Positions 45,924 through 57,625 of a stretch of 64,000 bases of DNA are shown one piece after another (position 1 is the stretch's first letter; each line of letters starts with the position of its first letter). Source of the DNA: Linyphia triangularis (lineage: Eukaryota; Arthropoda; Arachnida; Araneae; Linyphiidae). The notes beneath the pieces are model-generated. The model saw nothing but the letters and a program-made list of their open reading frames with translations, was not told the DNA's origin and searched no databases. The translations under genes were made by a program, and so were the position numbers. The stretch covers positions 24,727,933 to 24,791,932 of the forward strand of contig OZ021724.1 in NCBI GenBank assembly GCA_963978545.1, in the 5' to 3' direction.

Positions 45924-46370
45924 CCTGAAAGCAGAAAGTGCCTAAAACTGCGACGTACGTCACAGAACAATCAGAGTCCTTGAAGAACAATTTTAAGTTT
46001 GGAACAAATGCCCGCGAGTGAGAAAAAGAATTTCACCTACGGGATGACATGTTCTGCAGAACAAAACGACTTTAGTATCCACCCTTCCCCTCCCCCCTCA
46101 ATTTTTTCGGGGGGATCAATCACGTGCCCGTTTCCCGTTCTGGAGCGCTTTTCTTGTTGAAAGTCATTGATAAAGTTACAAATTTTGAAAGTATGCCTTG
46201 GTTTGAAAAATAATTTTTTTCGTCATTGTCATTTTGCAATAAATGTGTAGTATTAATTTTATGGGTTTTTTCTTTTATGTCAAAATGGAAATTTTGAAAA
46301 AATGTCTGTAGAACATTTGTAACTGTCAAAAGTCCCATTGCAGAACATTATATATTATTCTGCTTCTGGG
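45924..46370. mobile_element. MITE inserted in the Tigger relic, TSD CTTTCAAG
   Basis: Compared with the other Tigger copy, which reads straight across (GTTGCTATAAAGTACAGAATT), this copy has ~447 extra bases between two copies of CTTTCAAG (45916-45923, 46371-46378). Insert ends CCTGAAAGCAGAA and TTCTGCTTCTGGG are imperfectly inverted. The 8-bp duplication suggests hAT. The minus-strand ORF inside (46120-46338) is not recognisable. Confidence 0.75.
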
Positions 46371-46371
46371 C

Positions 46372-46704
46372 TTTCAAGTACAGAGTTCCTCCGAATAGAC
46401 TTTCGACCATTTTGAAAAACAAAGACGAGTTTGAGAAAACATGCATCGAAACTTGATTCAGAGTGTAAATGGGGGAAGATATGTGCTTTTCTTGGTGTTG
46501 AAGCTGCTCTATTAAAATGGTTTGAGACATATTGAAACCAGAATTCCACTTAGCGGAATGGTGTTAAAAGAAAAGGTGAAGGACTTTGCCTGTTTACAAA
46601 AAGTTGAAAGATTTATAACAAGTGCAGGATGGCTAGAAAAGTTTAAAGCAAGATACAATAATGTCTTACAGACTTCACATGAACAAGCAAAAGATGTCTC
46701 CTGA
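46372..46704 (+). pseudogene. Tigger transposase N-terminal fragment (CENPB-type HTH)
   Basis: Reads YRVPPNRLSTILKNKDEFEK, matching the psq/CENP-B N-terminal helix-turn-helix of pogo transposases. After stops it continues IPLSGMVLKEKVKDFACLQK...AGWLEKFKARYN at 46549-46660, the second (Tc5/CENPB) DNA-binding helix-turn-helix. The catalytic DDE region is absent. Together these are two DNA-binding half-domains of a dead protein. Confidence 0.85.
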
Positions 46705-47492
46705 TGAAATATACCATGAGTAGGAAATAACTTCCGATTGACATCCGATAACTCGAACGACTTGGTCAGTCCTTTGAACTTTAAGTTATCGCAAGTTGAC
46801 TGTAGTTAATATGAAGGTATCAAGTTTTAATATAGAGTATAATAAATTCTCCACAAAATATGTGTTTTATCAGAAATTTTTACTCAACTCAGAGTAGATA
46901 TTGTTTGTTATGTATATTATTTATGTATAATACAATCAATGGTTGGGACTAAAATGTTCAAACTGCCTAGCTCATTTAGAGGTCTGGTTCAGACCAGTGT
47001 CTAGTCTTCCTGTAGAATGTCTCAGCTGCACGGAGCACTGGGTATCCATCTGGACTAGGAGAGAACAATTGAAGAACTTTGTGTCTTCAATGTTCAACGG
47101 GATAATTTGCAAGTACTCTATGAATTTACATTAAATTTTAAATAATTCTTACTTCACAGCAAACACAAAATTAAGAGGGTACTTTTCCGTTAAAAGGGGG
47201 CGTTGGCAATATCCAAGTAAGGTACAGGTTGCGCACCAAGAATTGTTTACATAAAACCGCGCCAAATAATGGAAACCATAGGCAGTTAACTTGTTATTAA
47301 AAAATGGCGGAAAAGCACCATCTAGAGTTTGTTTTTTAAGTTGAGGCAGTTAAGCTCAGAGTTCTATGTATCTGAATGAGATAACAGAGAATGGAAGAAA
47401 TCTATAAAAATGACATTATGAAATGACTTATATGAGATAAAAATGACATTTAACCATACTTAGCAATCAAGATTGGCGTTCCATGTGCTTTT

Positions 47493-47676
47493 GGTTGGTT
47501 GGTTGTTTTCAGATTCTCTGGCGACGTCAGCAACACTAGGGCTATAATGCGCCGAAACATTTGTTATTTGACAAGCCAACATACATTTACAAACACCCAT
47601 GCCTTACAAGGGACTCGAACCCGCAACCTCGAGGTCTAGAAACTAGCACGCTAACCACTATACCGTTTTATCGGCT
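47493..47676 (-). mobile_element. SINE-A copy 13, TSD CATGTGCTTTT
   Basis: Full length, somewhat diverged (GTTTTATCGGC at the head end). TSD at 47482-47492 and 47677-47687. Confidence 0.92.
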
Positions 47677-47689
47677 CATGTGCTTTTGA

Positions 47690-48728
47690 GAAGTTTTAAC
47701 AATCTAAACCTGGTTTTGTTCATAGCACAATGACTACACAATCTGGCAAGTATATTTAATATGCACGTGAGGTACTCTTCCATTAGCCGGGTACCATTTG
47801 ACACCAAGCCTAAACATTTACACAATGTGTTACCATATGTGATAATCATAAAAGCATACGATTCTTGTCGAGTTTTCTGATGGCTAGAGTTCAACGAGTT
47901 TCATTTTAACTGACCTGGTAATTTTAAGTAAATTTTTGAACAGATGTAGTATAGGACATTTGGCACTTTTCTCCTTGGTGTTTAGAAATTTTGCCAAAAA
48001 GTAACTGAAGTAAAATTAAAATATACACTAAATAAAAATATAACTTAAAATAAAACCCATTGCCAGAAACAGCATTTATCTATACTACATCTGCACCAAA
48101 AATTACTTATGGGGATATCAATATTCACGAGGACAACAATCAAAAGTTACAGACACACTGATTTTGTGTTTTAAAAGGGAAAGGGGATCAGTTTCACCTC
48201 TTACCTAGAATGGTTTTCGCAAATAGCCGTTCTCCTATTTTTAAAGGATTTTGTAGGCAAGAGAATAAAAGCCGACATTTTGTGGAGCCGCCTATAAGGA
48301 AGGACATTGTAATAAAATTATTAAATAATCAGTGTTAAGCTTTTTACGACTCCATCACTTATTAACAAATATCTTCACATTTAAAAATAAATATAATAAA
48401 TAAATAAATCTGAAATGAAAGTAGAAGTTAATATTCGAAAGATGCTTGATAAAAACTACAGTAGTGTTTATAAGTATGACGTCATAGTCAACTGCTAAAA
48501 CTAAAAAATGAAATTCACTTTGTGATTAGAGAAACAAATAATCTTTACCATGAAATTCATCTCTTGATACACAGTGATTGTCTTAATTAATAGGAGTAGA
48601 TAGCTAATACCAGCTGGTAAGTCGATTGGATGATCCTTGTCCTGCTATGATTGGAATGCCAACTTTGCATTTGCATAAGCATCAGGGTTGATTTTCATGC
48701 TACCTATCACAGCGTACCAGTTGATATC
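47690..48728. other. AT-rich intronic sequence
   Basis: No gene or repeat I can support; the minus ORF 47676-47894 begins in the SINE flank. Confidence 0.4.
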
Positions 48729-48731
48729 GAA

Positions 48732-48973
48732 AGCTGGATTTACACGCTACCAGTCAGGCCTCCAGTTTAGATCGCCAGTTCTGTGACGTCAGCTATGCGA
48801 CCGTTGAGCCATCTATCGGTGATCATGGGAGAGCGCACGTGATTGGTTGATCGGAGTCGCCTGCGCAAGTAAATAGAAAATGTTTGACTGGAATCAGTAG
48901 TCTGTTGACGTCACATGACGTCACTGACTAGAGATCTAAACTAGAACCTTGACTGGCAGCGTGTAATCCAGCT
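48732..48973. mobile_element. MITE, 242 bp, ~40-bp inverted ends, TSD GAA
   Basis: Left AGCTGGATTTACACGCTACC (continuing CAGTCAGGC...TTTAGATC) is inverted at 48932-48973 (GATCTAAACTAG ... AGCGTGTAATCCAGCT). GAA lies on both sides (48729-48731, 48974-48976). A 3-bp duplication would suit Harbinger or a relative. The GC-rich interior contains TGACGTCA-like CRE motifs (GTTGACGTCACATGACGTCA, ~48904). Confidence 0.8.
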
Positions 48974-49562
48974 GAAAGTCATGTTATTAGCCCGTTAACT
49001 CTGTACTCTCCCATGACCACACACAGGCAGTAAATAAGTAAAACCACTCACTTAATTGCTCCATCCGTTGGTACCGTGTAAACGCAAAGCTGGAATTTCA
49101 ATCCACACGTTGTCTACAACGTCGTGCGAGTCAAAACGTTCGTTATTTTGCAAATAAAACATCAAAAATAGCTAATGCACTAACACGGAAAGACCAATAA
49201 AATTTTCTAAAAAACATTTTAATATCTGCTGTATAAAATTGCATTATTTTTAAATAATTTTTTTTTATTAAATTACAAACTTTTTGAATTTAATAAAATG
49301 ATTAAAATTTGAAGCGGAGCTATTTTTGCCACAAATTTTCCTAAGTTTTCAAGAAATGATTTCGCTAATCTTTATTGTTGCTGCATTTATGTCTGCTGAA
49401 ACTGACGAAGAGCGATTGATTTTTAACAATTCATTGAAAGAAAAATTAGTACTGTAAAAGTATATGTTAAATTTTTGTACCAAAAATTTTTTGGTAGAAA
49501 AACTATTTTGTACCAAAGAAAATAAAATCTTCAAAGAAACATAGTAACGTTAAAAAATTTAC

Positions 49563-49617
49563 AGGAAATAAAACAGAAGTAGAATCCCATCCTCCGAATC
49601 AATGCTCGTGCTGCCAT
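49563..49617 (-). CDS. mRpL54: Candidate first coding exon of mRpL54
   Basis: Minus-strand ATG at 49615-49617 in the context GAAGATGGC gives MAARALIRRMGFYFCFIS, then a donor CCT|GTAAAT at 49562-49561. The exon ends with one base of a codon and the exon at 41039 starts with two, so they join in frame (the split codon is TGT, Cys). The predicted total is 161 residues. The N-terminus is basic (three Arg), with hydrophobic residues and no acidic ones, as for a mitochondrial targeting sequence. A TGACGTCG motif lies upstream (~49656). The 8.5-kb intron and the absence of a search make this inference only; another exon could be the real one. Confidence 0.5.
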
Positions 49618-49850
49618 CTTCTGGGAATCATAGAATCATAAAGATTACATTATAGATGACGTCGTTTTTTTTTTTTACGTAAAAATAAACGAATTGTGAC
49701 CCGGGCTGTGTTTTAGACCAATGAAATTCTCCGGATTTCTTTAAGGAGAGACGCTTTTGTAGAATTTTAAAATTTGCACTTTCAATGATTGTTTGTTCGC
49801 CACCCCAATAATATGTTTCCGTTATTTAATATTTTGTAGACTAATCTCTA

Positions 49851-50740
49851 AAGTCAACTCGTGATAAGACGAAGTCTTTCTTATAAGTCGAATATTCGTT
49901 AATCTCGAAGTTTTCATTAGGTCCCAAGATAATTTAATGTTTTTAAACCCTAAGTTATCTCCATATCTCGAAGTGCACATCTTTTAAGTCGAAGTTTTTT
50001 GAAAATTTTATTTTCATAACATGCAAAAAAAAAAAAATCCCTCTTGACATCTTGTTTTATAATTTAATTTGTTACCGGGAAAAACCAGTTTGTATTCAAG
50101 CGTACAGAAAGTAAACAGGTTTTTGCCCTCTACATTCCATTCCATATTTAACGTGTGGAGTCAGTGGTGTTGGTTTACGTTGGCTTTGAATAGTGTTAAA
50201 ACGTAAGTAGAATTAGTCTAACCCAAGAAGTTAAATTGATCAATGAAACTGAACAAAATCTGTGATGTTGGAAGAAAGACGTTGCTATAAAGTACAGAAT
50301 TCCTCCGAATACTCGTTCAACCATTTTGAAAAACAAAGACTATTTTGAGAAGACATGTATCGAAATTTTATTCATCGTGTAAATGAGTGAAGGTATGTGC
50401 CTTTCTTGGTGTCGAAGCTGCTCTTTTAAAATGGTTTGCGACATGTCGAAACCAGAATTCCAAAATCCCTCTTAATGGGATGACGTTAAAAGAAAAAGGC
50501 GAAGAACTTTGCTCGTTTACTAAAAGTTGAAGGATTTATAGCAAGTGCAGGATGGCTAGAAAAGTTTAAAGCAAGACACAATATTGTCTTCCGAACTCCA
50601 CATAAACAAGCAAAAAATGTCTGATAAAATATGTCTTGAATAGATAATATAACTTCCGAGTTAATTTCGATAGCTCGAACTTCGGATAACTCGAAGAAAT
50701 TGGCCAGTCCCTTGAAATTGAGTATATCACGAGGTGACTG
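49851..50740 (+). mobile_element. pogo/Tigger-like relic, second copy
   Basis: 890-bp homologue of 45622-46802 without the inner MITE. Starts AAGTCAACTCGTGATAAGAC after TA, ends ATATCACGAGGTGACTG before TA. Relic reading blocks include YRIPP and ILKNKD (~50295-50335). Stops and frameshifts throughout. It lies ~230 bp upstream of the candidate mRpL54 start. Confidence 0.8.
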
Positions 50741-50742
50741 TA

Positions 50743-51460
50743 TATGCTATCAAGAGTTGACTGTATATGTAGCTAAGAGTTTATTCCTTTTACGTGTTAC
50801 ATCATAGTATAATTTGTCAAAAAATCATTCATTGTGAGGAAGTAAATTTAAAGAGAAAGTTATATCTTTCAATAATTTAGAATTGACAGGGTGGCTCTAG
50901 CCTCTGGATAGTACATAGAAATAATAGGATCTTCTGCTCCTATATATATATAAAAGCTGTTTTCTGCTTCAAGATTATACTTGGTCCGATATTTTTTTTT
51001 ATATTATAACAATTAACACATATTAATATTAAAAACATTCATTTTAAAATTGTGAAATATTATTGTAAAAATAATATATTTTTTTAGAAAATGTGAGTTG
51101 TAATTAAAATTTTAGACCTCTCTGAGAATGAGATTCACTGCATTCGTCGTATCAGACATAGGTAAATATTTCTCTAATTGTGGCATAAACTGTCACTAAA
51201 ACGTCGGTACACATTTGAATGCACGTGTAACTTAGCGTCATTTAATGATTTAAGTCACCCCTTTTAAGACATACGAAATGCAATTAAAAATGCATACCGA
51301 TTTGGTTGAGAGGGGGGGGGGGGAGGTATATATATATTTTTTTCAAATATACAGTTGTCAAATTTTACGATTAACTAGGCGGGCGAATATTCAAATTCCA
51401 TTCGATACCTCTAATTGCAGCCCAGGAATGCACTTCTTGTATTAAATTTTGCAAACCCTG
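50743..51460. other. Unassigned AT-rich sequence
   Basis: Contains a second loose CAAGAGTTGACTGTATA motif (50750-50766) like a Tigger end, and a G-run (51312-51323). No gene. Confidence 0.4.
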
Positions 51461-51462
51461 AT

Positions 51463-51638
51463 TGGTTTTTTTCCGATTATCTGGAGCCGTCAGCAACACG
51501 AGGGCTATAATGCGCCGAGACATTTGTCATTAGACAAGCCAACATACATTTACAAACACCCATGCCTAACACGGGACTCGAACCCGCAACCTCGCGGTCT
51601 AGAAGCTAGCACGCTAACCACTATACCATTTGGTCGGC
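51463..51638 (-). mobile_element. SINE-A copy 14
   Basis: Full-length from the tail (damaged, GGTTTTTTTCC) to CATTTGGTCGGC. No clear TSD. Confidence 0.88.
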
Positions 51639-51894
51639 TGAAAATGCTCATGTTTATTTAACTCTGTAACTATATTTCACTCAATGATAACGCATTAATT
51701 TAAAATTTCAGTGACAAACAAATTATGAAATGCGCATTCCCAATAAAAGTATCGATGATTTCGAAAACTTATATCTCTTTGTAGTTTCAACAAATGTCGA
51801 CGTCCGCGTAAATTTTAAGTAACATTCAACCTCAATAAATTGGTTAAATATATCTCGCTTTTGCTTATTTTATAATCCGAGGCGGCAGTAGTGG

Positions 51895-52164
51895 TGTAAA
51901 AATGGCATTTTAATGATAACCCCCAAAACTTGACAGGAAGAAATGCCATTGGCAACGAGTCAATCTACCAAGCTTCAGTTTGATTAGATGACGGCAAGTG
52001 GGTTAATTAGTCCTTCGAAGAAGCAATAAAAACGTGTGCAAAAGCGGTATTTCAAAGACGGTCCTGAAAAATTGTTAGAATGTATTTTCATCAACATTAA
52101 ACACATATATGTCAAATTTCAGCTCGATTTGATGAGAACAAGTAGGTATATTATTCCTCCGAGG
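51895..52164 (+). repeat. Tandem R units, left part, interrupted by the hAT element
   Basis: Two R core units (CCCCCAAAACTTGACAG..., then TCCTGAAAAATTGTTAGAATG...) end with ATTCCTCCGAGGCTGTATAG. The sequence continues at 55595 with CTGTATAGTGACAATC and further units to ~55860. Confidence 0.7.
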
Positions 52165-52172
52165 CTGTATAG
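52165..52172. repeat. 8-bp target-site duplication, left
   Basis: CTGTATAG here and at 55595-55602. It fits the hAT preference nTnnnnAn (T at position 2, A at position 7). Confidence 0.92.
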
Positions 52173-55100
52173 TAGAGTGGGCCGAAAAAAAAATAAAGTT
52201 TTTAAATCAAAATCTAATAGTGCGGAAAAGTTGCTATAGGTCAATAGAAACCTAAAGAAGCAAAAAAATTTGAAATAAAAAAATGTTTGACTCTTTTGCT
52301 CATCAAGGTCAAAGTTTCAAAAATGTTACCATTTATACGTATTTTTCCCTTTTTCTAAAACATTGCTTCTGAGATTTATATTTTATGGTAGTCTATTAAT
52401 ATATGATACATAAGCACTAAAGAAATCATTTGCTATAATTATGATATTCTAAGTTGAAGGAGAGGGGGACTAATTCCAACGAATGAAAACGAACAAAACG
52501 AAATTATTAAAACGTTGAGGCATCAAAGAAATACTTTCTCTAGGTTAAATCACAATCACTATAAATAATCACTTTAGCTTTTTTTTTTCACCCCCTCCCA
52601 CTCACTTATGTCTTCCTTTCTTGTATTTGCTTTCTTTGAGGGGAATTCCCCTTTCATTGTCTATGCAATGAAGAATGTGTCTCGTCTAGTTCACATTTTA
52701 TTAGTGATTTGTTTTGCATCGAGCTCGTGCGCTTCTGTTAATCAATTTTTTGTGTGTGTATTTCTTCAAGAAGATTCACGACGGAGGAAACGAAAGGAAC
52801 AAGAAAGCATATCACAAGGAAGGCTTTTAATTGTCCCATACTTGGCAATCCAGAAGATTTATCTTCATCGAAGCTCCCCACATACGAAGAAATTTTACGT
52901 TGTTGTTTTGAAGAAAGATTTGAGTTGGCGTTGAAAGCTAATTACACGACTGTCAACTTTTCTGTTGTTGCTGATTCAGTGGCAAGAAAAGTCAAAAGCT
53001 TGTTTGATATGGCCTCTATTTCCACAGTAAGTCAAACAGGAATCGTACAAATGGTTAGTAAATACCATGACGTATACCAAAATCTGAGAAAGTCCTACAA
53101 TAGAGATAAGGATAAAAATAATTACAAGAATAAGCTGAGGAAATTCAAACAGGAAGCTACTAAACTTTTCGACGTTGCAGCTTGCAAATGCCCAATGACT
53201 TTCATTTGTGACTGTGGAAAAAGAACGTATAGTTGCAAGTGCCAAATTTCACTTGTGGCTGTGATAAATCGAGAAAAGTACCTGTAATGGAGCTAAGATT
53301 TCTTCATGACCAAAGAAATGACAGAATTGGTAACATAGATATCCAAGAAACAGAAAAACTTGCTAATAGGCTATGCAGGAAGGAACGACAACGTGAACTC
53401 AATGCTTCTGGCATTTCGTAGTCTGAGAGTATATCCCAGACACCCACTGATTTAACTGATATCGCTTTCGAGGAGGATACTACAGAATCAGATAATACAG
53501 ATGAAATGTTTCTTCCATCAACACCTAATTTATCTTCCACTTCGCAAATGAGAAAAAAACTGGAATCTACTGCATTGGTTTGTGACAGGTATAATGTGTC
53601 TGACAGAGCAGCTGCTTCAGTTGCGACTAGTGTTCTTCGGGATATAGGCATAATAACCGAGTCAGATATGTCAATGGTGATAGACAAAAATAAAATAAGG
53701 AGACAGAAGGCTCAGACAAGAAGATTATTGCAGTGTGACCTTTATACAATGGTTCAAGGCTTATACTTTGACGGACGTAAAGATGATACACTGGTCATGG
53801 AACCGATCCATAAAAAGTATTTTCGTAGAGTCGTGAAAGAGGAGCACATTTCTCTGATTCAGGAGCCAGGATCTAATTATATCGGCCACGTTTCTCCCCA
53901 GTCAGGTACGGCCTCAGAAATCAGTTCTAGTATTATTTCATACTTATCTCAGCAAAACATATCCAAGGTGAATTGGATGTTGTCGGATGTGACGGAACAG
54001 CAACAAACACTGGTTGCAGGAACGGAATAATACGGAAGTTGGAACTGCATCTTCGTAGACCCCTACCTACAATGGTCTGTTTGTCTTTTGCATTTTAATG
54101 AATTGCCATTCCGACATTTGTTTGAGTATTTGGATGGGAAAACTACAGGACCGAACACATTTTCCGGACCCATTGGCAAGGCACTTCGTGACTGCAAAAA
54201 TTTACCAATTGTTAAGTGTGAAAGCATTGAGTGTGAAGTTCCTCTTCTAGATGAAGCAGTTCTAAGTAAAGATCAAAAATATCTTATCAATATATCTCGA
54301 GCTATACAAAAGGGATTTTGTCCACCAGATCTTGCTGTTTCTGATCCTGGGCCTCTATCTAATTCTAGATAGTTGACGGCTGCTAATAATGTTCTAAGGT
54401 TGTACATATCATCAAAAGAACCCTCACATGAACTGAAACAGATTGTTACATTCCTTTTGAAGTGCTATATTCCAGTTTGGTTTGCTATTAAGAAGGAGAG
54501 TTCTTTCATAGATGGACCAAAACATGTTTTCAAGGCAATACAAGTATCAAGGTACTTACCTGAAAATCTTTTACAATTAATAGATCCAGTGATACAGCGC
54601 AATGGATATTTTGCCCGTCCTGAAAACTTGCTCATAGCAATGGTGTTTGACAAAAGGAAAAATATAAGGGAACTTAGTTTGAGGCGCATTCTAAAAGCAT
54701 GACAAAGTCTTTCCATGGAGAAAATGGTGCGCACTTTTTGGCCTCCTACTATTAATTTTTCTGCCACAGATTATTCTGAGTTGATCGACTGGAACTCTTG
54801 TAAGCTGACTCCACCACCTATCTTGTGCAATATCAGCTCGGATTTCATCGACGCACTTATCAAATCAGATACTGTACCAGATTGGAACGTGCACCATTTC
54901 CCTTGTCACACACAAGCTGTAGAGCGGTGGGTTAAGCTTGTCACAGAGGCAGCAAAGAAGGTTTGTGGCTCAGAAACCCGGGATGGTTTGATTCGATCCA
55001 CACTTCTATCCAGGAATATTATGCCTAAATTTAACCATAAAAGAGAATTTAATCTTGTAGAAATAAAGGAGCACAAATAAATATTTCTGTGCAAAAAAAA

Positions 55101-55594
55101 CCCTTGCCGATGGTTGGGAAGGGTGAGGGTGGAACTCGACGAGCAGCCACCTTCACGTGGTGAGTTCTGAGCCATTTTAATGAGCTAAGAGCTGCACACT
55201 TCGTAATGTATGTGTGAGGGGTTAATCACGATGTCCCACTTCATAGTCAGTTGAATCTTACTGCTATAACGGTCGAAGTGCAATTTTGGGTGAAATACTC
55301 CCTCCCACCTCCTTCCCCCTTCGACTTAGAATATCATAATTATGACAAATGATTTCTGTAGTGCTCATATATCATATATTGATAGACCACAAAAAATATA
55401 AATCTCAGAAACAATATTTTGGAAAAATGAGTAAAAATGGTAACATTTTCGAAACTTTGACCTTGATGCGCAAGGGTCAAATATTTTTTTATTTCAAAAT
55501 TTTTTGCTTCTTTTGGTTTCTATTGATCTATAGCAACTTTTCCGCACTATTAGATTTTGATCTAAAAAAACTTTATTTTTTTCGGCCCACTCTA
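52173..55594 (+). mobile_element. hAT-superfamily transposon with ~300-bp inverted ends, 3.4 kb
   Basis: Ends TAGAGTGGGCCGAAAAA and TTTTTTTCGGCCCACTCTA begin long terminal inverted repeats: 52173 to ~52470 pairs with ~55312 to 55594 at roughly 90% identity by eye. The 8-bp TSD and TAGAG...CTCTA tips assign it to hAT. It carries one plus-strand transposase gene (52754-55080), mutated at several points. Such long inverted ends are unusual for hAT elements. It inserted in a tandem R repeat. Confidence 0.92.
52754..55080 (+). pseudogene. Divergent hAT-like transposase, nearly complete, inactivated
   Basis: About 750-780 residues if uninterrupted. N-terminal part: NCPILGNPEDLSSSK..YEEILRCC, a region rich in charged residues, then paired cysteines CKCP..CDCGK..CKCP..CGCDKSRK (~53180-53280), probably a zinc-binding DNA-recognition module. 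Middle: RYNVSDRAAASVATSVLRDIGI (53590-53650). The catalytic core includes GCDGTATNTG (~53988, second acidic residue), CLLHFNELPFRHLF (C-x-x-H, ~54080), SR(stop)LTAANNVLRLY where hAT proteins have an RW block (54367-54405), and CHTQAVERWVKLVTEA (54903-54950), a candidate for the third acidic residue. Lesions: frameshifts near 53235, 53975 and 54065; stops TAG 53419-53421, TAG 54370-54372, TGA 54700-54702. The canonical hATC dimerisation block was not seen. The same blocks occur in the relic at 38086-38870. Confidence 0.85.
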
Positions 55595-55860
55595 CTGTAT
55601 AGTGACAATCTTCAAAGCTCGATAGAAAGCATTGTTATTAACAACTAGTCTATCTGGAATGTTTCAGCTCAATTGGGTGACTGCAAGTGGTTTGATGAGT
55701 CCAACGAAGCCGCAATTAGAAGCGTGTGTAAAAGCGGCCTTGGCCCTTGTAGTGACAGCCCCCAAAACTTGATAGAAAGTATCCAATCGATAAACTAATC
55801 CTCCACAGATTGGCTCGCTACAGACCAACAAAATCGAAGTTAATGTAAAGGATTTTAAAA
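55595..55860 (+). repeat. Tandem R units, right part
   Basis: Starts with the right TSD CTGTATAG (55595-55602) and continues the R units (CTCGATAGAAAGCATTG, TTTCAGCTCAATTGGGTGA, AAAAGCGGCC), ending AAATCGAAGTTAATGTAAAG, the R terminus. Confidence 0.7.
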
Positions 55861-56199
55861 AAATAGCACGCATTTCTGAGCATCTTTCGAAACCTATGAA
55901 CTCTGAGCTTGTAATTTGAAAGACTCGTTCATGGTGAGTTAAGAATTTATTTCTAACAAAAATTTATTTATTGAACAGTTTCTTACCCAAGATCTAAACG
56001 AGGGCAATACTGGTCCTGAACATCGTTAGAGTAGCATAAACCGAGTGGTAAGTGGCGCTTTCCAGTTGGGTTTCAATACAGTTGAATTAACAATCAAATT
56101 AAAAAAAAAAAAATACCCTACACGTATTTTAATTTAGTGTTTAGAATACGTTGAAATGTGACTGCCAGAAAGCATTGTCATCCATCTTCCCTTTGCTTG

Positions 56200-56954
56200 C
56201 AGGGGCGCAATGGCCATAGGGATTGCCCGGTGAAATCACAGGGCCTCTCAGTGTCTGTAAAAAATGGGCCGGTCTGGAGCAGAAGTTTTTTTTTTTTAAT
56301 TCTTTTTTCAATGTAATTGTTGCTTTCCTTAATATTTTATTAAAATGTCTTATACATGCAAATCCCGATTACCCCCCCACCCCCGTGAAATCTTCTGTTT
56401 GGTAGAGGAGAAAATATCTAAGAAAATTATATGTACTAAAATTTTCGTATTACTTTTTATTATATATATCGTATTTTCTTTAATATTAAATATATATTAT
56501 CATTTCGGATGTCTTTTTCTAATAAGCCTAAGAGTTAATGTTACATTTATAATTAAATTATAGACTTTCAGTTATTAAATTCCTGGGCATTATTTTAAAA
56601 TTTAGATTTCTTGCTTTACTTTTAGCAGCCAACAATGATATATGGACACTAAGTTAAATCCAAGAAAATATAAATACTAGAAATTGAGAAAATTTGATTT
56701 GTCTAAACTAATTTTTACAACCATTTAATTATTAAAATTTATAAATAAAATTAATTAATTATTGCAATTAATTATTAAATATGAACATTTAAATGATGAA
56801 GTACATTATTTATAAAACTATTTAAATATTAAAATTAATTATTTAATTATTAGCATTATGAATTAAATGAAATTTTATTTATAATGATATTGAAAATTTG
56901 GGCCGCAATAAATCTAAAATCACCTGGCCGATTTTATGTCCCAGTACGTCCCTG
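56200..56954. mobile_element. hAT MITE, 755 bp, TSD TTTGCWTG
   Basis: Ends CAGGGGCGCAATGGCC and CAGTACGTCCCTG, with inverted subterminal GGCCxxGTGATTTTA/AAATCAC blocks. 8-bp duplication at 56192-56199 and 56955-56962 with one mismatch. It gives the uninterrupted form of the element expanded at 29812-35261; another terminus lies at 61488-61597. Small ORFs inside have no motif. Confidence 0.88.
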
Positions 56955-57264
56955 TTTGCATGTATTGGTACACTGTCCCAACATTGCAGCGCCGCCTTGC
57001 GGTAGACAGTGCAAAGTCTTAGTCTATGCTCTACCATTCTCATCAAAGGTTGTTTGACTGAATTTTTGTGGTATGTGTTTCTGATGCCCAGTAGTATAGA
57101 ATGCTATGACAATAAAGATCTTGGATTGCAGCTTTAGGTGCCTGATGCCGGCCTCGCCCTCTCACCGCTCGCCTAAAATCTTTCCTAACAGAATAAGGTA
57201 TTTGTTTTTCAGTTAACAACTATGTATTTGTTTCCAAAATGAGCCAGATCTATTTAAAAAAAAA

Positions 57265-57285
57265 AAAAAAAAAACTTAAGCGATA
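57265..57285. repeat. Poly(A) tract
   Basis: About 20 A in a row upstream of two SINE-B copies. No retrocopy assigned. Confidence 0.8.
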
Positions 57286-57461
57286 TTTTTTTTAACCTGG
57301 TGAAACTTGTCTTAAGATTTGTTTTCAACTACACAATGTTATTTCCAGACTTAGCCCCCACTGTCTCGATTAACACGGCTCCGATCTCAAGACTGAGAAA
57401 GCCAAAGGTGCCGGGTGCAGTATGACCCGCGTGAAGCCCTTGCTTCAGAAATCAAACCAAC

Positions 57462-57598
57462 CAATGGTGCCGGGTTTGAATCCTGGTTTGGGCTTGGATA
57501 TTCGTTGTGGTTCTGAATCCACATCAAGCTGTCGATCCCGGCCTGATTAGCCGTCATTGAGCATAAAAATAGGTCGTTGAGGATACAAACCAACCAAG
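57462..57598 (+). mobile_element. SINE-B copy 6, 5'-truncated
   Basis: Starts at box B (GGTGCCGGGTTTGAATCC) and ends in ATACAAACCAACCAA. A duplicated GGTGCCGGGT block at 57408-57418 lies just upstream. Confidence 0.78.
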
Positions 57599-57625
57599 AC
57601 CGGAAAAGCCCACCTGATGGCTGTA

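Larger units (their letters stand above)
45622..46802 (+). mobile_element. pogo/Tigger-like transposon relic, TA target
   Basis: Ends CAGTCAACTCGCGATAACTCG and CTTTAAGTTATCGCAAGTTG then ACTG form imperfect inverted repeats between TA dinucleotides (45620-45621, 46803-46804). This is the pogo/Tigger style of Tc1-mariner. A fragment of the CENP-B-like DNA-binding part of the transposase lies at 46372-46704. The DDE domain is missing, so the element is internally deleted. A MITE sits inside (45924-46370). A second copy is at 49851-50740. Confidence 0.85.

Noticed and set aside
53304..53687. 127-residue minus-strand ORF
   Set aside because: Antisense to the transposase relic, whose plus-strand reading explains the sequence.
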